Source of the DNA: Crocodylus rhombifer
Taxonomy: Eukaryota > Chordata > Crocodylia > Crocodylidae
DNA: 64,000 bases
Reading direction: 5' to 3'
Assembly: GCA_038503035.1 (NCBI GenBank)
Contig: JAVSML010024269.1
Span: 1-64,000 of the forward strand
Of this stretch, positions 44,965-56,059 are shown piece after piece; positions within the stretch are counted from its first letter, which is position 1, and the number at the start of each line of letters is the position of its first letter. Position numbers and translations under genes: made by a program. The notes under the pieces were generated by a model, which worked only from the letters and a program-made list of their open reading frames with translations, did not search any database and was not told where the DNA came from.

Positions 44965-46070
44965 GAATCAATCCTATCTATCATTATCACTCCTATTTGT
45001 TCACTAATCTATGCCTGAAGACTAGTGATAATAATGGCATGGTTTCCAGTAGGATTTATCTATTATAACATATTACAGAGATTTCTATACATCCAAATCC
45101 AACACTTAGGGTTTAGAAAAGACTCCTCGCAGTACACTAGTAGAACTTTCTTTACTCAAACTCGTCCTGTTTTATCTAATTTTTTCTGTTTTTTTCCTTT
45201 ACGACCTAATATAATTAACATGCCTCATAACCTTTACTTCTATGTTTTCTGAACAACAGTTACTCCTAAATAAATCTATACCAATCAAAACTAGTATTTC
45301 AGTATGCATATGTTTTAACCATAACATCCAATTTTACATCAGACTGAAGTTGAGGAATTAGAACTATTTTTTATAACAATCCTCCAATTCATTTTTTTTG
45401 GGGGGGGGGGGGGGGGGCCTTGGCTTAGTCCTCCATGATCTTTTAGGGTAGGAATCTGGAAGAGTAATTTCTTTTGATAATGATAATCAATGGATATTTG
45501 CCTGTTTCCATCAGGATCTTCGTCAGCCTCATTTCCTTGAGAAACAACACATCCTTTTATTTTCTGAATGCGCTCTGTTGATAGGTCTGTTCATTCTTCT
45601 TATTTTTGTTAAAAGAAAAAAAAAACACATACACATCAGAAAAAGGCAGATCCTGGCCCTTTCTCCTACTACTTTTCTTCTGACTACAGATCTTCTGTAT
45701 GCTTTTTCTCACAGTTGTCTCAGTATTGCTCTTATTCTTCTGGAGATCCAGTCTCTGGTTAATCCCCATTATCTTTTAGCAGACCAGCTACTCTTCTTTT
45801 CACATTTTCTGCCTGTTCCTTCCCCTGGGTACTTCAGCATACCTGTCCCTCCATTCAGGTTTTCCTTGACTAACCAGTTTACTTCTCTATATTTCCTGTG
45901 GCCACCCTTCTCATCTAGCAGTCTGCCTACACTAGTTAAGATGTGTCTGCAAATCTTGAGATACCCACAGATTTCTTCCCCCACCCCCTCCTTTAAGGCC
46001 TGTCTCCAAATCCTTGCCTGAAATCCACTATCTCCTCTGAGTCTTTAGTCCTAAGATCTTTATATCCATG
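44965..46070. other. Spacer, includes G18 run
   Basis: No gene seen. An 18-bp guanine run at 45400-45417 is the only clear feature. A 147-codon plus-strand frame at 45578-46021 is hydrophobic, has no motif and looks like chance. Confidence 0.6.
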
Positions 46071-46074
46071 ACTA

Positions 46075-46365
46075 TAGAGTTCACAGATGTTAGGACTCGA
46101 AGGGACTTTGTAAGATCATTGGGTCCAGCCCCCTGCCCAAGGGACAGGAAGTCAGCTAGGGTCAAAGGATCCCAACAAGATAAGCATTCAAATGTTTCTT
46201 AAGTGTCCAGAGTAGGAGCTTGCACCACCTCTGGGAGAAGTCTGTTCCAGGCCTTAGGGGTTTGGATAGTAAAGAAGTTTTTCATTATGTCCATCCTAAA
46301 ATGGTCTTGCAGGAATTTGCATCTGTTGGACATTGTCATCTCTTGGGGTGCTCTTGGGTGCTGTA
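46075..46365 (-). pseudogene. CR1 LINE 3' end
   Basis: Closely matches 29155-29440 in 'ggaactcagctagggtcaaaggatcc'-like and 'agataagcattcaaa.gtttctta' blocks, and in 'gtccagagtagg.gcttgcaccacctctggg'. Same minus orientation. The terminal octamers are decayed. Confidence 0.8.
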
Positions 46366-46369
46366 TCAG

Positions 46370-47700
46370 CAATGCTTCATAATAGGTTGCATCAAATATC
46401 TATCCAAAGATAACAGGCATCCAATTTATCTTCATTGCTAACTTCATTCTCCAGGTCACCTTCAGTACTAACTCAGTAGTCATTTGTTTATAAAAATCTT
46501 AACAAATTTTAGGTCTTATCCCGTCTCCTCTTCTTTTGGGTTTAGAGATACTGAAAGAAGCAATAATAGAATGGGAAATTAAATAAGACACTAGAAGTGA
46601 GAGTATAGCTGATATAAAGTATTTTTAAAGGGCAAAGAAGGAACTAAAATATATGGGAAAGAGATGGGTAAGACACGTGGATGAGGAAGGGAATGGATAA
46701 GTGTACAGTAGTGTACTTAGAGGGGGAAGTAAGTGGAGCACCAGCTCTGGGCACCGGCTTAGAGGGGGCACCACAATGGTGCCTCCCAAGGAGACTGCCA
46801 TAGGAGCTGAAGTGCTGCTCTGCTGAGCTATAGGACCAGGGAAGTCACAGCCCCAGTCTGGGTAGAGGGTGGGGTTAAGCTGGACACTAGCAGTGATCCC
46901 TGAGGAGCCTTCTCCATGGAGATGCTACAGCTACTGTCAGAGTGCAGCGAGATAGGACAGGTTAGACTCCTTTCCTCCAATTCCCTGCTCCCCAGTGGTC
47001 AGTATAATCCCCCATTCTCCTCTGTCCAGGTCACTGAAGGGGTGCGCCATGCTTCTGCAAATATGGGATCTAAATATTTATACATTTATTCAAATTCCAC
47101 CAGGAAAAACACCCTCTCCTCCCCAAGGAGATAATTGTTTATATGGCGGGTAAAATTACTGCATGTTCCAATCACTAGTTGTGACTCTTTGCAGAATTTT
47201 ATTTTCTTGCTATCAAACAAAACAGAGTTTCCCAGAAAGACAGAGAAACAAACAAGGAACACTCCCACAGGGTATAGGTTAATTTAGAGCCTGCTGAATC
47301 ACAAACATTAGCATTTGTCTTGTTTAGTGGCACCTGCTTTTAACAAGTGGCAGATCTAAAGCATCCTCCATATCATTTTCTGATAGACTAATTTTAAACA
47401 TGAAGATCTGAGAAATAACTGAATAAGCCAACATTTTTGTTACTTTTGTTAACTTCATTTCCCCTTCCATTTCTCTTCTAAAGAAATCTATTTTAATTCA
47501 AATTTCCTGGGCAGATATGTATATAGCTTTGCCTACAGACCTTGGTAATTCAGATAATTTTAAAGACAATAATTCATCAGGTATGTCACCAGCATCAGAG
47601 CTAAATTAATAACAGATGGCATGTTTGAAATAGATGTGTTGCTACTCCATCATCTCTAAAATGCATTATCCCTTTAATACTACAAAATAAGGAAGGCATG
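46370..47700. other. Spacer, nothing recognised
   Basis: AT-rich with a GC-richer patch at 46720-46900. No motif found. Confidence 0.6.
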
Positions 47701-47705
47701 GTTTT

Positions 47706-47830
47706 CAATGTTCCCTCTAAGGTGTAGCAGTCCATGAGTGCACCACCTCGGTCTGTAAGCGCACAAGGTGTTGGGGCTGTGGAGGGCAGCTTGATGTGAG
47801 AACACTTGCATTTCTAGGCAGGGTGTTGTA
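47706..47830. mobile_element. hAT end fragment, same family as 25589-26121
   Basis: Begins CAATGTTCCCTCTAAGG, the reverse complement of the right terminus at 26103-26121. It continues 'gagtgcacca.ctcggtctgt' parallel to 'aggtgcactcacagacc' there. The other terminus is absent, so it is a truncated copy. Confidence 0.7.
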
Positions 47831-48198
47831 CACAAGTGGTTGTGGGATCCTGCTGCTGCATGAATATTTTTTCACCGTTTTATAATTTATTTCCTGGTAT
47901 ACTTTGATGCACATTTATGAGTGAATGGATGCATGTGTTGCTGAATATTTTGTACTGCTGAAGTTAGTAGCAGGCTCCTAGATGCTCAGCTCTTTAGAAG
48001 CCAAGCCACTGTTTCAATGCCTACCCACAGTCAGATTTAAAAGCCTGACTTTAGACACCCATTTAAAGAAAGAAAAAAAAATGTTTTTAATGGATGGATT
48101 TACTATCAATATGCTTTTTGCCAAAGTAAGGACTTTTGGATCACCCCAAAACAGAAGGCTGAATACATAGGAGATGCTGTATTGTCTTTAGTAAGTCA

Positions 48199-48720
48199 TT
48201 AAAAAATCCTATGAGCCAAAGGAACTGGCAGCAGTCCACATACACAACAAGAGATATAGGCAAGGGATAAAGGAACAACTAATTCCGATTCCAGCTGGAG
48301 GCAATCTGGGGACCTACAACTCAGGGGAGGAAAGCATTGTGCTATCCGACTAAAGATTATGACCTGATGAAAATGTTTAAAGTTGGGGAATCTCAGAACC
48401 ACCAAATCTTGTAGGAAATTATAGTTTTGTAAAGAGGTTGAGCATTTGTTTCCAATCTCTTCTGAGGATTTCAACATGTTTGGTTGTTGGGAGGGGGCAA
48501 GAATAATAGGAAGGATATTCAAAATAAACAGGATCCTAAGAAGGATATTTGTTTTAATTATGCTTATTTTTCCCTGAAGGGAAAGAAGTGGAACTTGCCA
48601 TTTATTTAAATTGCTTACTGACTGCATAATGAATAGAGCTAGATTAACCTCGACTATGGCTTTATTTCCTTGGGGAATTGGATGCCAGGGCATTAGAGTA
48701 TTGTCTCTTCTCTTGTATTC
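48199..48720 (-). pseudogene. L1-clade LINE, RT C-terminal relic
   Basis: A 164-codon minus frame contains 'NLNKWQVPLLSLQGKISIIK' followed by 'TNILLRILFILNILPI', the L1 'W..LPLSL.GRI..IKMN.LP..LY' region after the RT palm. A later 'LVVLRFPNFKHFHQVIIFSRI' resembles the L1 'GGLGLPNLKLYY.A' block. It is distinct from the Tx1 relic at 1800-3300 and from CR1. It is 5' and 3' truncated, and the LTR-like element begins 170 bp away. Confidence 0.65.
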
Positions 48721-48960
48721 TGGATGTCCCCATAGAGGGTCTACTTCCAGATATGTTTAATGAGGTCTTCATTGCTTCTGACTTATCCTACAACAGTAGC
48801 TAACCTTGGCAAATTGCCTGGCTAGAAGAGAAATTGGGGTATTTGAAATCCATTAGTCTGGGATTGTAACAAATAAGAGAGTGTCATTGTCACAGGAGCA
48901 CTGAGGTGCCCTGTTCCTAAGAAGTGGAGCTGCCAAGCTCCAGGGGCAGCTCAGGTGCCG

Positions 48961-49021
48961 GTTGCTGCGGCAACCAGGTGGGCCATGTGACCGGAAGGGG
49001 GCAGGGCCGGCCCTTTATAAA
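48961..49021 (+). promoter_or_regulatory. Core promoter of the LTR-like element
   Basis: GTTGCTGCGGCAAC (48961-48974) is a palindrome close to the RFX X-box pattern. It is followed by an E-box-like 'catgtg', a GC box 'gggggcaggg' and TATA 'tttataaa' at 49014-49021. Spacing suits polymerase II initiation about 25-30 bp downstream, just before the CAG tract. Inferred from sequence pattern only. Confidence 0.55.
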
Positions 49022-49064
49022 CAGCCCAGGCCAGAGCCCAGAAAGTAGTTCCCTTCTGGCTACT

Positions 49065-49085
49065 GCAGGAGCAGGAGCAGCAGCA

Positions 49086-49120
<35 letters not shown>
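49065..49120 (+). repeat. CAG/CAGGAG triplet tract
   Basis: About 18 triplets, the first part interrupted by GGAG and the last ten CAGs pure. It lies about 45 bp downstream of the TATA box, so any transcript would carry it in its 5' end. It does not belong to a convincing polyglutamine gene. Confidence 0.95.
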
Positions 49121-49122
<2 letters not shown>

Positions 49123-49762
49123 GAGTCAATGGTTGCAGCCTGACCGGCTGCAGTGATGCGGGCAACTATAACCCTATAAGAGACCATGACTAAGGAGCTG
49201 AGTGAGTGCAAGCTTTGTGTTATAAGCCGGTAGGCTTCTTGTTTGTGTTGCAACCGCTTGGCTCATGGTTTTGTTATGGTTACACCGGAGGACTGGGTGA
49301 GGCTGTAGGGGCCTCATGGGAGCTCCCCAGTGGTTTGGGGGGTTCCCGGTGCCCTGTGTGGGCAGATGAGTGGTGCCTGGGATGGCACAGCTGGTCAGTG
49401 CCGAGGCAGCACAGCAAGTAGCTCTGTGTGGGCAATAGTGAGAGGCCCGAGCAGGGTAGAGGACCCTGCCTAAGGGTCGTAGCACTAGGATGAAGCCTAT
49501 AGGGACTCGTGTTGGGCTCCGGGTGTGGGAGCTACGTGGATAAAAGCCTAGGGTGGGTGCTGTAAAGGCGACTATCCCGATGAGGGAGAGTCAGTTGCTA
49601 TAGAGAGCCCAGAGAAGGTGCTGAGAGGCCCCGGGTGTGGGCACGTGTAATAAGAAGCAACCCCAAGGGGGCATAAATTATTGACAGTTGCCCCAAGAGG
49701 GGTGCGGGCCTAGATGATGTTCCAGAAGGTTTCCAGGATAACAGGAACCCCGAGGAACCGAA

Positions 49763-50070
49763 GGGGCCAGGTAAGGTTCTGGCCGCCTGAGCCTATCTGA
49801 ATATTTATTATTGACAGGACTCAGAGGGGCCAAGTAAGGCTTAGGTCGCCTGAGCCTAAGTGGATAAGTAGTGTTGACAGGAACCCGGAGGGGCCAGGCA
49901 AGGCTTAGGCTGCCAACCCCTAGTGAGGCAATAGATCCAGACAGTGGTCCAGGGGGCCAGGTATGGCTACTGCCACCTGAGTCCCAACTGGGGATAGGAT
50001 TTGGATAATTAGTGTTGATGGGAACCCAAAGGGGCCAGGAAAGGCTTAGGCCGACGACCCCGGTGGGAAG
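49763..50070 (+). repeat. ~63-bp degenerate minisatellite
   Basis: Units begin 'ggggccaggtaagg'-like at 49763, 49826, 49890, 49953 and 50031. Spacing is 63, 64, 63 and 78 bp. The typical unit continues 'cttaggccgcctgagcctaag' and 'gttgacaggaaccc'. It lies wholly inside the LTR-like element. Confidence 0.8.
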
Positions 50071-50489
50071 AACATCCTTAGGGAGCCCGATTGGGCTAAT
50101 CAGGAGTAAGGGGCGCTGGTTGTGTGATGAGCCCAAGGGCGCCGGAGAGGGCCGCTGGTGGCGAGACATGCCCGGGGCGCCAGGTAGGGCGTAGAAGATT
50201 AAGGACCAGATAACGTCCAGAAAGAGCTGCGAGGCTTGGGGCGTGCTAAAGGGGAGGTAGGAGGCACACATTGCCCGTAAGGCAGGGGTGCATTGAGGCA
50301 CCCTGCTCAGAATGGGGAATAACATCGACACGGTGTCAAAGGTGCAAGTAGGCAGCCTCCCATAACTGAACTCATAACATCAAAGATGTGGCAGGCGAGA
50401 AGAGGGTGCTGGATTGCCTGAATGACATGGCAGGGGGTGCTAGTGAGATCACGGCCGCTCCTAGGCCCCACCCGTGACAGTCATCTACG

Positions 50490-51698
50490 TACAAGTGCTT
50501 TGAGCCCCCCATCCCTATTTTCATCCTTTGTATTCATTAAGAGAGACCAAGATGTTCTTTAAGCAGTTCTTCTACTAAACTAAATAGGCATGAATTCCCT
50601 GCAAAGGGTAATGGTTATTATGTTATTTATTAGGAAATGAGAATTGGGTTAGAAATATACCAGCTTTACCCCAAATAATTTCCTTAACATATCTGTTCCT
50701 TACTGAGGATAAATATATTTCTATTACATTGTAACAAAAGCTTTTTTTTTTATATAGCATGAAACAAATACATGAAGGTTCCTGAAATGCCAACAAACTA
50801 TACTGTTAATCCATTATGTATCACCTGTATCATTTCTAATAAATTTAGATTGAGATGAACAATATTACCTGTTACGTTTTAAAAGTCCATTAGCCAACTT
50901 ATTTTTCAACTAGCACTTCTTTTGTATGGCTGATGTAACTATAATTTTAGTTTATGTTTGGGTGGTTGAGCCAGAGAACTGTCAGAAGCATATCACCGTG
51001 ATACCTTCTTCATATTTGTGGATCAGGCATTGAGTAGCTGTATGTTCTATAGCCTGTGCTGGGCGACCACAGTCACATACTGGAGAGTTTTTTTACATTT
51101 TCCATTTGTGCATCAAATATCTGCATTTCCCCTGGCTTCTGTGGATGTGGTTTAAAATTACCCATGAATGTTGGGGGAGATCAAAGCCAGGGACCTTCCA
51201 TGTTGGATTTACCATAAGATTTTTTTCTTTCTTAATGTAAAGAACAATATTAATTTATGCAAATTAAGACTTCCCTCATAGGAGGCGGTAAGGCACCTTT
51301 TTGTAGGACAACATATAACTAACAGTTTAGCATGGTTAGTTCCTTAGGCCAGAGCTAAGGGCCTTATCCTGGCCCACGATCAGCCACGACTTTAGTTTTT
51401 TCTGGCAAATGAAGAGAGGCTAGCTTGGCCTCTTCCTCTTTTTGTGGAAGAATTTAAAAAAAATCCAAGTCTTCTGGGTCTGGTAGTGAATTGCTATCGT
51501 ACAAGGCCTAGTAGAATTTCAGACTGATATCTCCTCAATTAGTAAAATGCCTTTGTTCTCATTTACGTGATAGTATTTCAGACTTCCTCTTTAATCTGTA
51601 AGGGAGAAATGATCCCATTTTGCCTCAACTTTGGTGTACTTGTTTGAGCTTAAAACAATTAAAATTCAGCTCGAGTTAAGGTAAGCCTATTTACTTCA
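50490..51698. other. Spacer, nothing recognised
   Basis: AT-rich, no motif found. Confidence 0.6.
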
Positions 51699-51703
51699 CA
51701 CTG

Positions 51704-51940
51704 ATTGCATCTACATGAGACACTGACTGCACAGTTGTTACTGCATAGCCAGTAGTACTGCATAGCCAGGTAGTAAATGACTGCACAGTAACTAGTGTTA
51801 CTGCACAGTAGTGTCACCACATTGCTTCCTGGTGATGCCGACTGTGCAGTAGCTCATTACTAACGTGCAGTAGCATCACGTCATGGTTTGTGCCCTGCAA
51901 TGCTACACAAGATGCTTACTGCGCAGTAGATGCAGCCACT
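51704..51940. mobile_element. MITE, family A
   Basis: Ends 'gcatctacatgagacactga' and 'cagtagatgc' are inverted. Inside, 'actgcacagt' and its inverse occur repeatedly ('ttactgcacagtagtg', 'actgtgcagtagct', 'ttactgcgcagtag'). No coding capacity. Confidence 0.65.
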
Positions 51941-52479
51941 GAAGATGAATAGCTTAAGGTTTTTTACAAAAGTGTATCTGAAAGTTCTCTCTCTAAACAC
52001 TACTTCCAGCAGTTCCATCAACTAACTCAAATATCCCCCTTCCTGTCTCTTAAGTAGGGAAGAATAAGAGAGGCTTTAGAACATCTCGGAATGAACCAGG
52101 ATCTCTCTGGTAGATTATTTTTTCAAGGGAAATCTTTATCTCTTGTCAGAACTTAAGGCAATAGAAAGTTAGCTTCAATCTTTTCAGAAGCAAGTTGTTC
52201 TCAGAGGAGCATGAGCAGAAATCATGACTGATGTCTTTATCATTCTGATTCCTGCAAGTCTGTTGATTAACAAAGTCATATTAATTTTAAATTCTTTTAT
52301 ATGTGATCAACATGTGATTGTGCATGTTGGAGATGGCCCAACAGCCATGAGCTGTTGAACTTCAGACCTATCAGCTGCTACAAGAACCAATTCTAATGGA
52401 GCACCGATTTACAGAAAAATCTCATTAAAAAATCATTAGATGCATTTGGTCCATATATATGTTATATTTTAGACACATA

Positions 52480-52600
52480 CATGGTCCGAGTCGGGGCCTT
52501 TCCAGCTAAAAGCCCACCATCTTTGTCCACATCTAAAGTCTGTACATTGAGTGTTTTGTTCAACAAGATCGCTACACCTTGGTCCATAGGTGGATCCAGG
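52480..52600 (-). pseudogene. L1-like endonuclease scrap
   Basis: The minus strand reads 'VAILLNKTLNVQTLDVDKDG', resembling the L1-type endonuclease block 'GVAIL....L......D..G'. Only about 35 codons remain. Clade assignment is tentative. Confidence 0.4.
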
Positions 52601-52604
52601 ATTT

Positions 52605-53740
52605 CAGAAAGGGAGTGTGGAAACTATAAACCTACACTGCAGGTATGGCTGCATCCCAGCTCCCCACCTCCTTTCCCCATAACACACACCAGGGTGCACA
52701 GACCACACCACAGGAGGATCCCCTTCCTCAAGGAAGTAACAATTTTCTCTCTCCCTCCCTTTACCTTCATGCTGAGCAGCACGTTCTGTCCTCTCCCATT
52801 TCCCCCCTCCCCTGCCCAATACTGTCGCTGTCCTCAGCTCACCCAGGGTGGATAGGAAGGGGATCCAGGGTAATTTCTGCCCCACTCCAGCTGGGCTGCA
52901 CATGAAGCCAATTTCAACCTAAGGTCACAGCCACAGCTGCAGCCACTCCCAGGCTGGCAGGGGACACCAGGATGACCAGGCAATGGGGAGGGACCTTCCT
53001 TGGTTGTCATCATTTTTATGGAATCATATCACAAGATGATGGCTCAGGTTTTCAAAGTCCTTAATAAAAATCATTCCAGTTCCCCAAGATAACTTTGAAA
53101 ATTTCAAAGTGGAACAGCAATGGAAGGAACAATCAGTTCCAAGGAAGGAAAGAGCTGGCAAGGTGGAATTTAAGTGAAAATTTGAAGCGTTAAAGTGTTC
53201 AGGGATGAAAGGTATTAGGTGGTCACCAGGAAAAGCATGCAGGAAGGGAATGCAATTCTCTTAGATCTGATAGTCACCATAATTGGTGACTGTTTTCCAA
53301 TACTCTTATTCACATGGAACAGTAACAGATGCCATGAGCAGAGACATTTGTTTGAAATATTACCACTAAGGGAAGGCAGACATTATTCAGTATGATTCAG
53401 AGCACTAGAATCTGGCCCTGGGAATTGAATGCAACAAGATTACGTTTTTAAATAATGATAGATAGTTTCATTAATACAGGTAGTTGCAACTATGCAAGGA
53501 ATCCAATCTCATTGCTTTGAGATTGTAACAGGGGTCTTCCTCAGGACTGGTCTGCCATTGGCCCGCCCACCTATCCTGGGTCAACTACCTGCCTTCTTTC
53601 TTGCCATGCCTTGTTGCTTTATAATTGGTTTTAATAAAGTGGGAGGCTGTCCATTCTTGCCCCAATGCCAGGGGGCACTATCTAGTAACAGGGAGCTTCA
53701 GGAAATACTGGGGGCAAAGAAAGATATATAGGCAGTGGAA
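52605..53740. other. Spacer with a C/T-rich patch
   Basis: 52640-52900 is pyrimidine-rich and opens overlapping frames without motifs. Nothing recognisable elsewhere. Confidence 0.5.
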
Positions 53741-53744
53741 GCAG

Positions 53745-55130
53745 GGGGTGTCCATTTTTATAAGGGAGGAACCAGGTAACTTTAGGCTAGTCAGTCAGTC
53801 TTACCGCTATCCCTGGGAACGAACAAACAAACCAGGAGAAGCAATGCTGAAAGGAAACCAGCATGGGTTTGTCGCAGGTAGATCCCACCTGAAAAACCTT
53901 ATAGCTTTTTATGATCAGGTCACACACTGCCTTGACATAGGAGTGGAGGCTGATGTCATCTACCTGGATTTTAGGAAGGCCTTTGACAGTTTCACATCCT
54001 ATTCTCATAGGGAAGCTAACAGGCTGTGGAGTGGATGCCTGCACAGTCAGGTGGGTGACTAACTGGCTTAGGGACTGCACCCAGAGAGTGGTGGTTGATG
54101 GCTCATTTTCAAGCTGGAAATGGGTCCCACAGGGTTTGATCCTTGGACCAGTGTTATTTAATATTGTCATCAGCAATTTGGACGAGGGCGTGTTGAGCAC
54201 CCTCTTCAAGTTTGCAGATGATACCAAGTTATGGGGCAAAGTTAATATACCAGAGGGCAGGGAGCAGTTACAGGCCAACCTGGACAGGTTAAATCAATGG
54301 GCAGAATGTAATAGGATGCAATTCAACAAAGATAAATGTAAGGTATTCCACCTAGGAAGGAGGAATCCCCAGCACATCTACAGGTTGGGGGATGTCCTCT
54401 TCAGCAGCTCAGAGGCCAAGAGAGATCTTGGAGTTATAGTGGACTCCAAGATGAGCATGAGCCAGCAGTGCAAAGAGGCCATCAACACAGCCAATCGTAC
54501 CTTGTCATATTAGCAGATGCATGACTAACAGATCAAGAGAGGTGATGCTCCCTCTCTATGCAGCATTAGTCAGGCTGCAGTTGGAGTACTGTGTCCAGTT
54601 TTGGGTGCTGCATTTCAAGAGGGACACAGAGGATCTGGAAAGGGTTCAGAGGAGGGCCACCCATACAACTAGCCTTGGAAGGAACAATCAGTTCCAAGGA
54701 AGGGAAGACCCTATGAGGAGAGGTTGAGAGATCTGGATCTCTTCAACCTATACAAAAGATGACCAGTGAGTGAATTTGTGGCTGCTTATAAATTTACCAA
54801 GGGAGGACAAGAGGGAATTGGGGATGTGCTGTTTACCAGAGTACTCCAGGGAGTAACTTGGAATAATAAGTGCAAACTAGTGGAGAGCAGATTTAGGTTA
54901 AACATTAGGAAGAATTTTTTTTTTTTTTTTTTTTTTAAACAATAAAGGGTGGCCAGAGTCTGGAATGGGCTTCCAAGAGAGGTGGTGCTGTCACCCATTT
55001 TGGAGGTCTTCAAGAGGAGGCTTGACAAACACCAGGCTGGGGTCATCTGACCTCAGTCCTCTTCCCTGCCAGGAGCAAGGGGTCCAACTCAATGATCCAT
55101 TGGGTCCCTTCCAACTCTAGAATCTATGAA
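53745..55130 (+). pseudogene. CR1 LINE, RT to 3' end
   Basis: The RT finger reads 'EEPGNFRLVSQSYRYPW' and motif A reads 'DVIYLDFRKAFDSFTS'. A frame change is followed by 'VRWVTNWLRDCTQRVVVDGS' and motif B ('VPQGLILGPVLFNI'). The catalytic box 'LFKFADDTKLW' is intact. Thumb and C-terminal parts ('LPLYAALVRLQLEYCVQFW') follow in other frames, then 'gatccattgggtcccttccaactct' and a tail 'atctatgaatcta' (55120). A T22 run at 54915-54936 interrupts the C-terminal coding part. Confidence 0.9.
54915..54936. repeat. T22 homopolymer
   Basis: Twenty-two thymines expanded within CR1 at the 'attaggaagaa-ttt' site, where CR1 copies normally read 'cgcaggaagaacttctt'. Confidence 0.95.
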
Positions 55131-55134
55131 TCTA

Positions 55135-56050
55135 GCTAGGGCTCCATTCTTCCCCTACACCACAGACCAAGCCTTACAGATGGCATCCAAGGAACAATTA
55201 TCCCAGGCTACAGTCGGACTAAGCTTAACTCTCATTGTCAGGCCTCAGACACACGTTCATACCGCCCTCTTCTCGCTAGGGCCTCTCACACTCCACCCCC
55301 TCTCACAGGGTCTCCTTCACACATCAGAAATTTATACTGCCTTGCTCCCTCTTGGACCAGGCCCTTTTGGCCACAGACTTTACTTAGCACACCTTGGGTG
55401 GCAGACATACCATCTTTCGGGCCTCTCCCACATCCCTCACTGGGGTAGTGGCCAGCCAATTACCCAACCAGGGCCAAGCTTGCCCTGACCCCTCCCAGGG
55501 CAACTCTATACACATTCACACACACACACTGGGCTCCCAGCCCTCTGGTTTCTCCCTCAATGGGGCCACAGCATTTCCCTCCTCAGTGGGGGCTCAGGTG
55601 GCCATAGCCATGCCTGGCCCCATCTGGGTCTTACACCCCCTTTAGGCTCAGGTGGCTATAGCCATGCCTGGCCCCCTTGTACCCACAGTGTTGTGGGGAG
55701 CTGGGGTTAAGGCATCCTGACCCACCTTTCACCAGGGTGGTAACTGACCCACTATTTCCTGGGGGCTCCCATGCCACTAGGAGCCCTACCAGGCCACCCA
55801 CTCCCAGCAGGGTGCCAGTTTAGGTCATGACCAGGACCAAGAGCCTCTAAGCCATCCCCTGAAGCACCTACACTTACCTCCAAGATGTTTTGTACAGCCC
55901 TTCAACCAGGCAATGTTTCTGCCTGGCCTGTCAGCAGCAAACTGCTCTGTTTATATAGGCGGCCAGAGTTGTAAAATGGCCACCATAATCAAGCACCTGC
56001 TGGCTGTTTGACTCAGCTCTTTCAGCAGCAGACACCAACATTGCCCTGCC
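55135..56050 (-). mobile_element. LTR-like element, copy B
   Basis: Shares ordered blocks with 15300-16560. On the minus strand 'gcctatataaacagag' (around 55945-55960) is a good TATA box. It is preceded by 'ggccattttacaac' and followed by C/G-rich sequence with the repeated unit 'ggctcaggtggccatagccatgcctggccc' (twice, 55589 and 55645). It abuts the CR1 3' end at 55130. Ends were not defined by a target duplication. Confidence 0.4.
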
Positions 56051-56059
56051 GCAGAGTTG

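Larger units (their letters stand above)
48888..50479 (+). mobile_element. 1.6-kb LTR-like element with perfect 5-bp target duplication
   Basis: Starts TGTCACAGGAGC and ends CACCCGTGACA, with 'gtcat' exactly duplicated at 48883-48887 and 50480-50484. TG...CA ends and a 5-bp duplication fit an LTR retrotransposon solo LTR. In order it carries an X-box-like palindrome, a GC box, a TATA box (49014), a CAG tract and a ~63-bp minisatellite. It is GC- and CpG-rich, unlike its flanks, so it is probably young. No gag/pol frame is present. The 217-codon minus-strand frame at 49678-50331 is a composition artefact. A full short element (TRIM-like) rather than a solo LTR is possible, but I see no internal long direct repeats. 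Confidence 0.7.

Noticed and set aside
45578..46021. 147-codon hydrophobic plus-strand ORF
   Set aside because: No domain, no Kozak-like start support, C/T-rich composition, and no splice context. Likely chance.
49065..49120. CAG tract as a polyglutamine/polyalanine gene
   Set aside because: Flanking frames are short and unrelated to known proteins. The tract is inside an LTR-like element next to its TATA box.
49678..50331. 217-codon minus-strand open frame
   Set aside because: It lies entirely within the LTR-like element and its minisatellite, reads as a repeated Pro/Leu/Ser string following the 63-bp period, and has no domain. It is a composition artefact.
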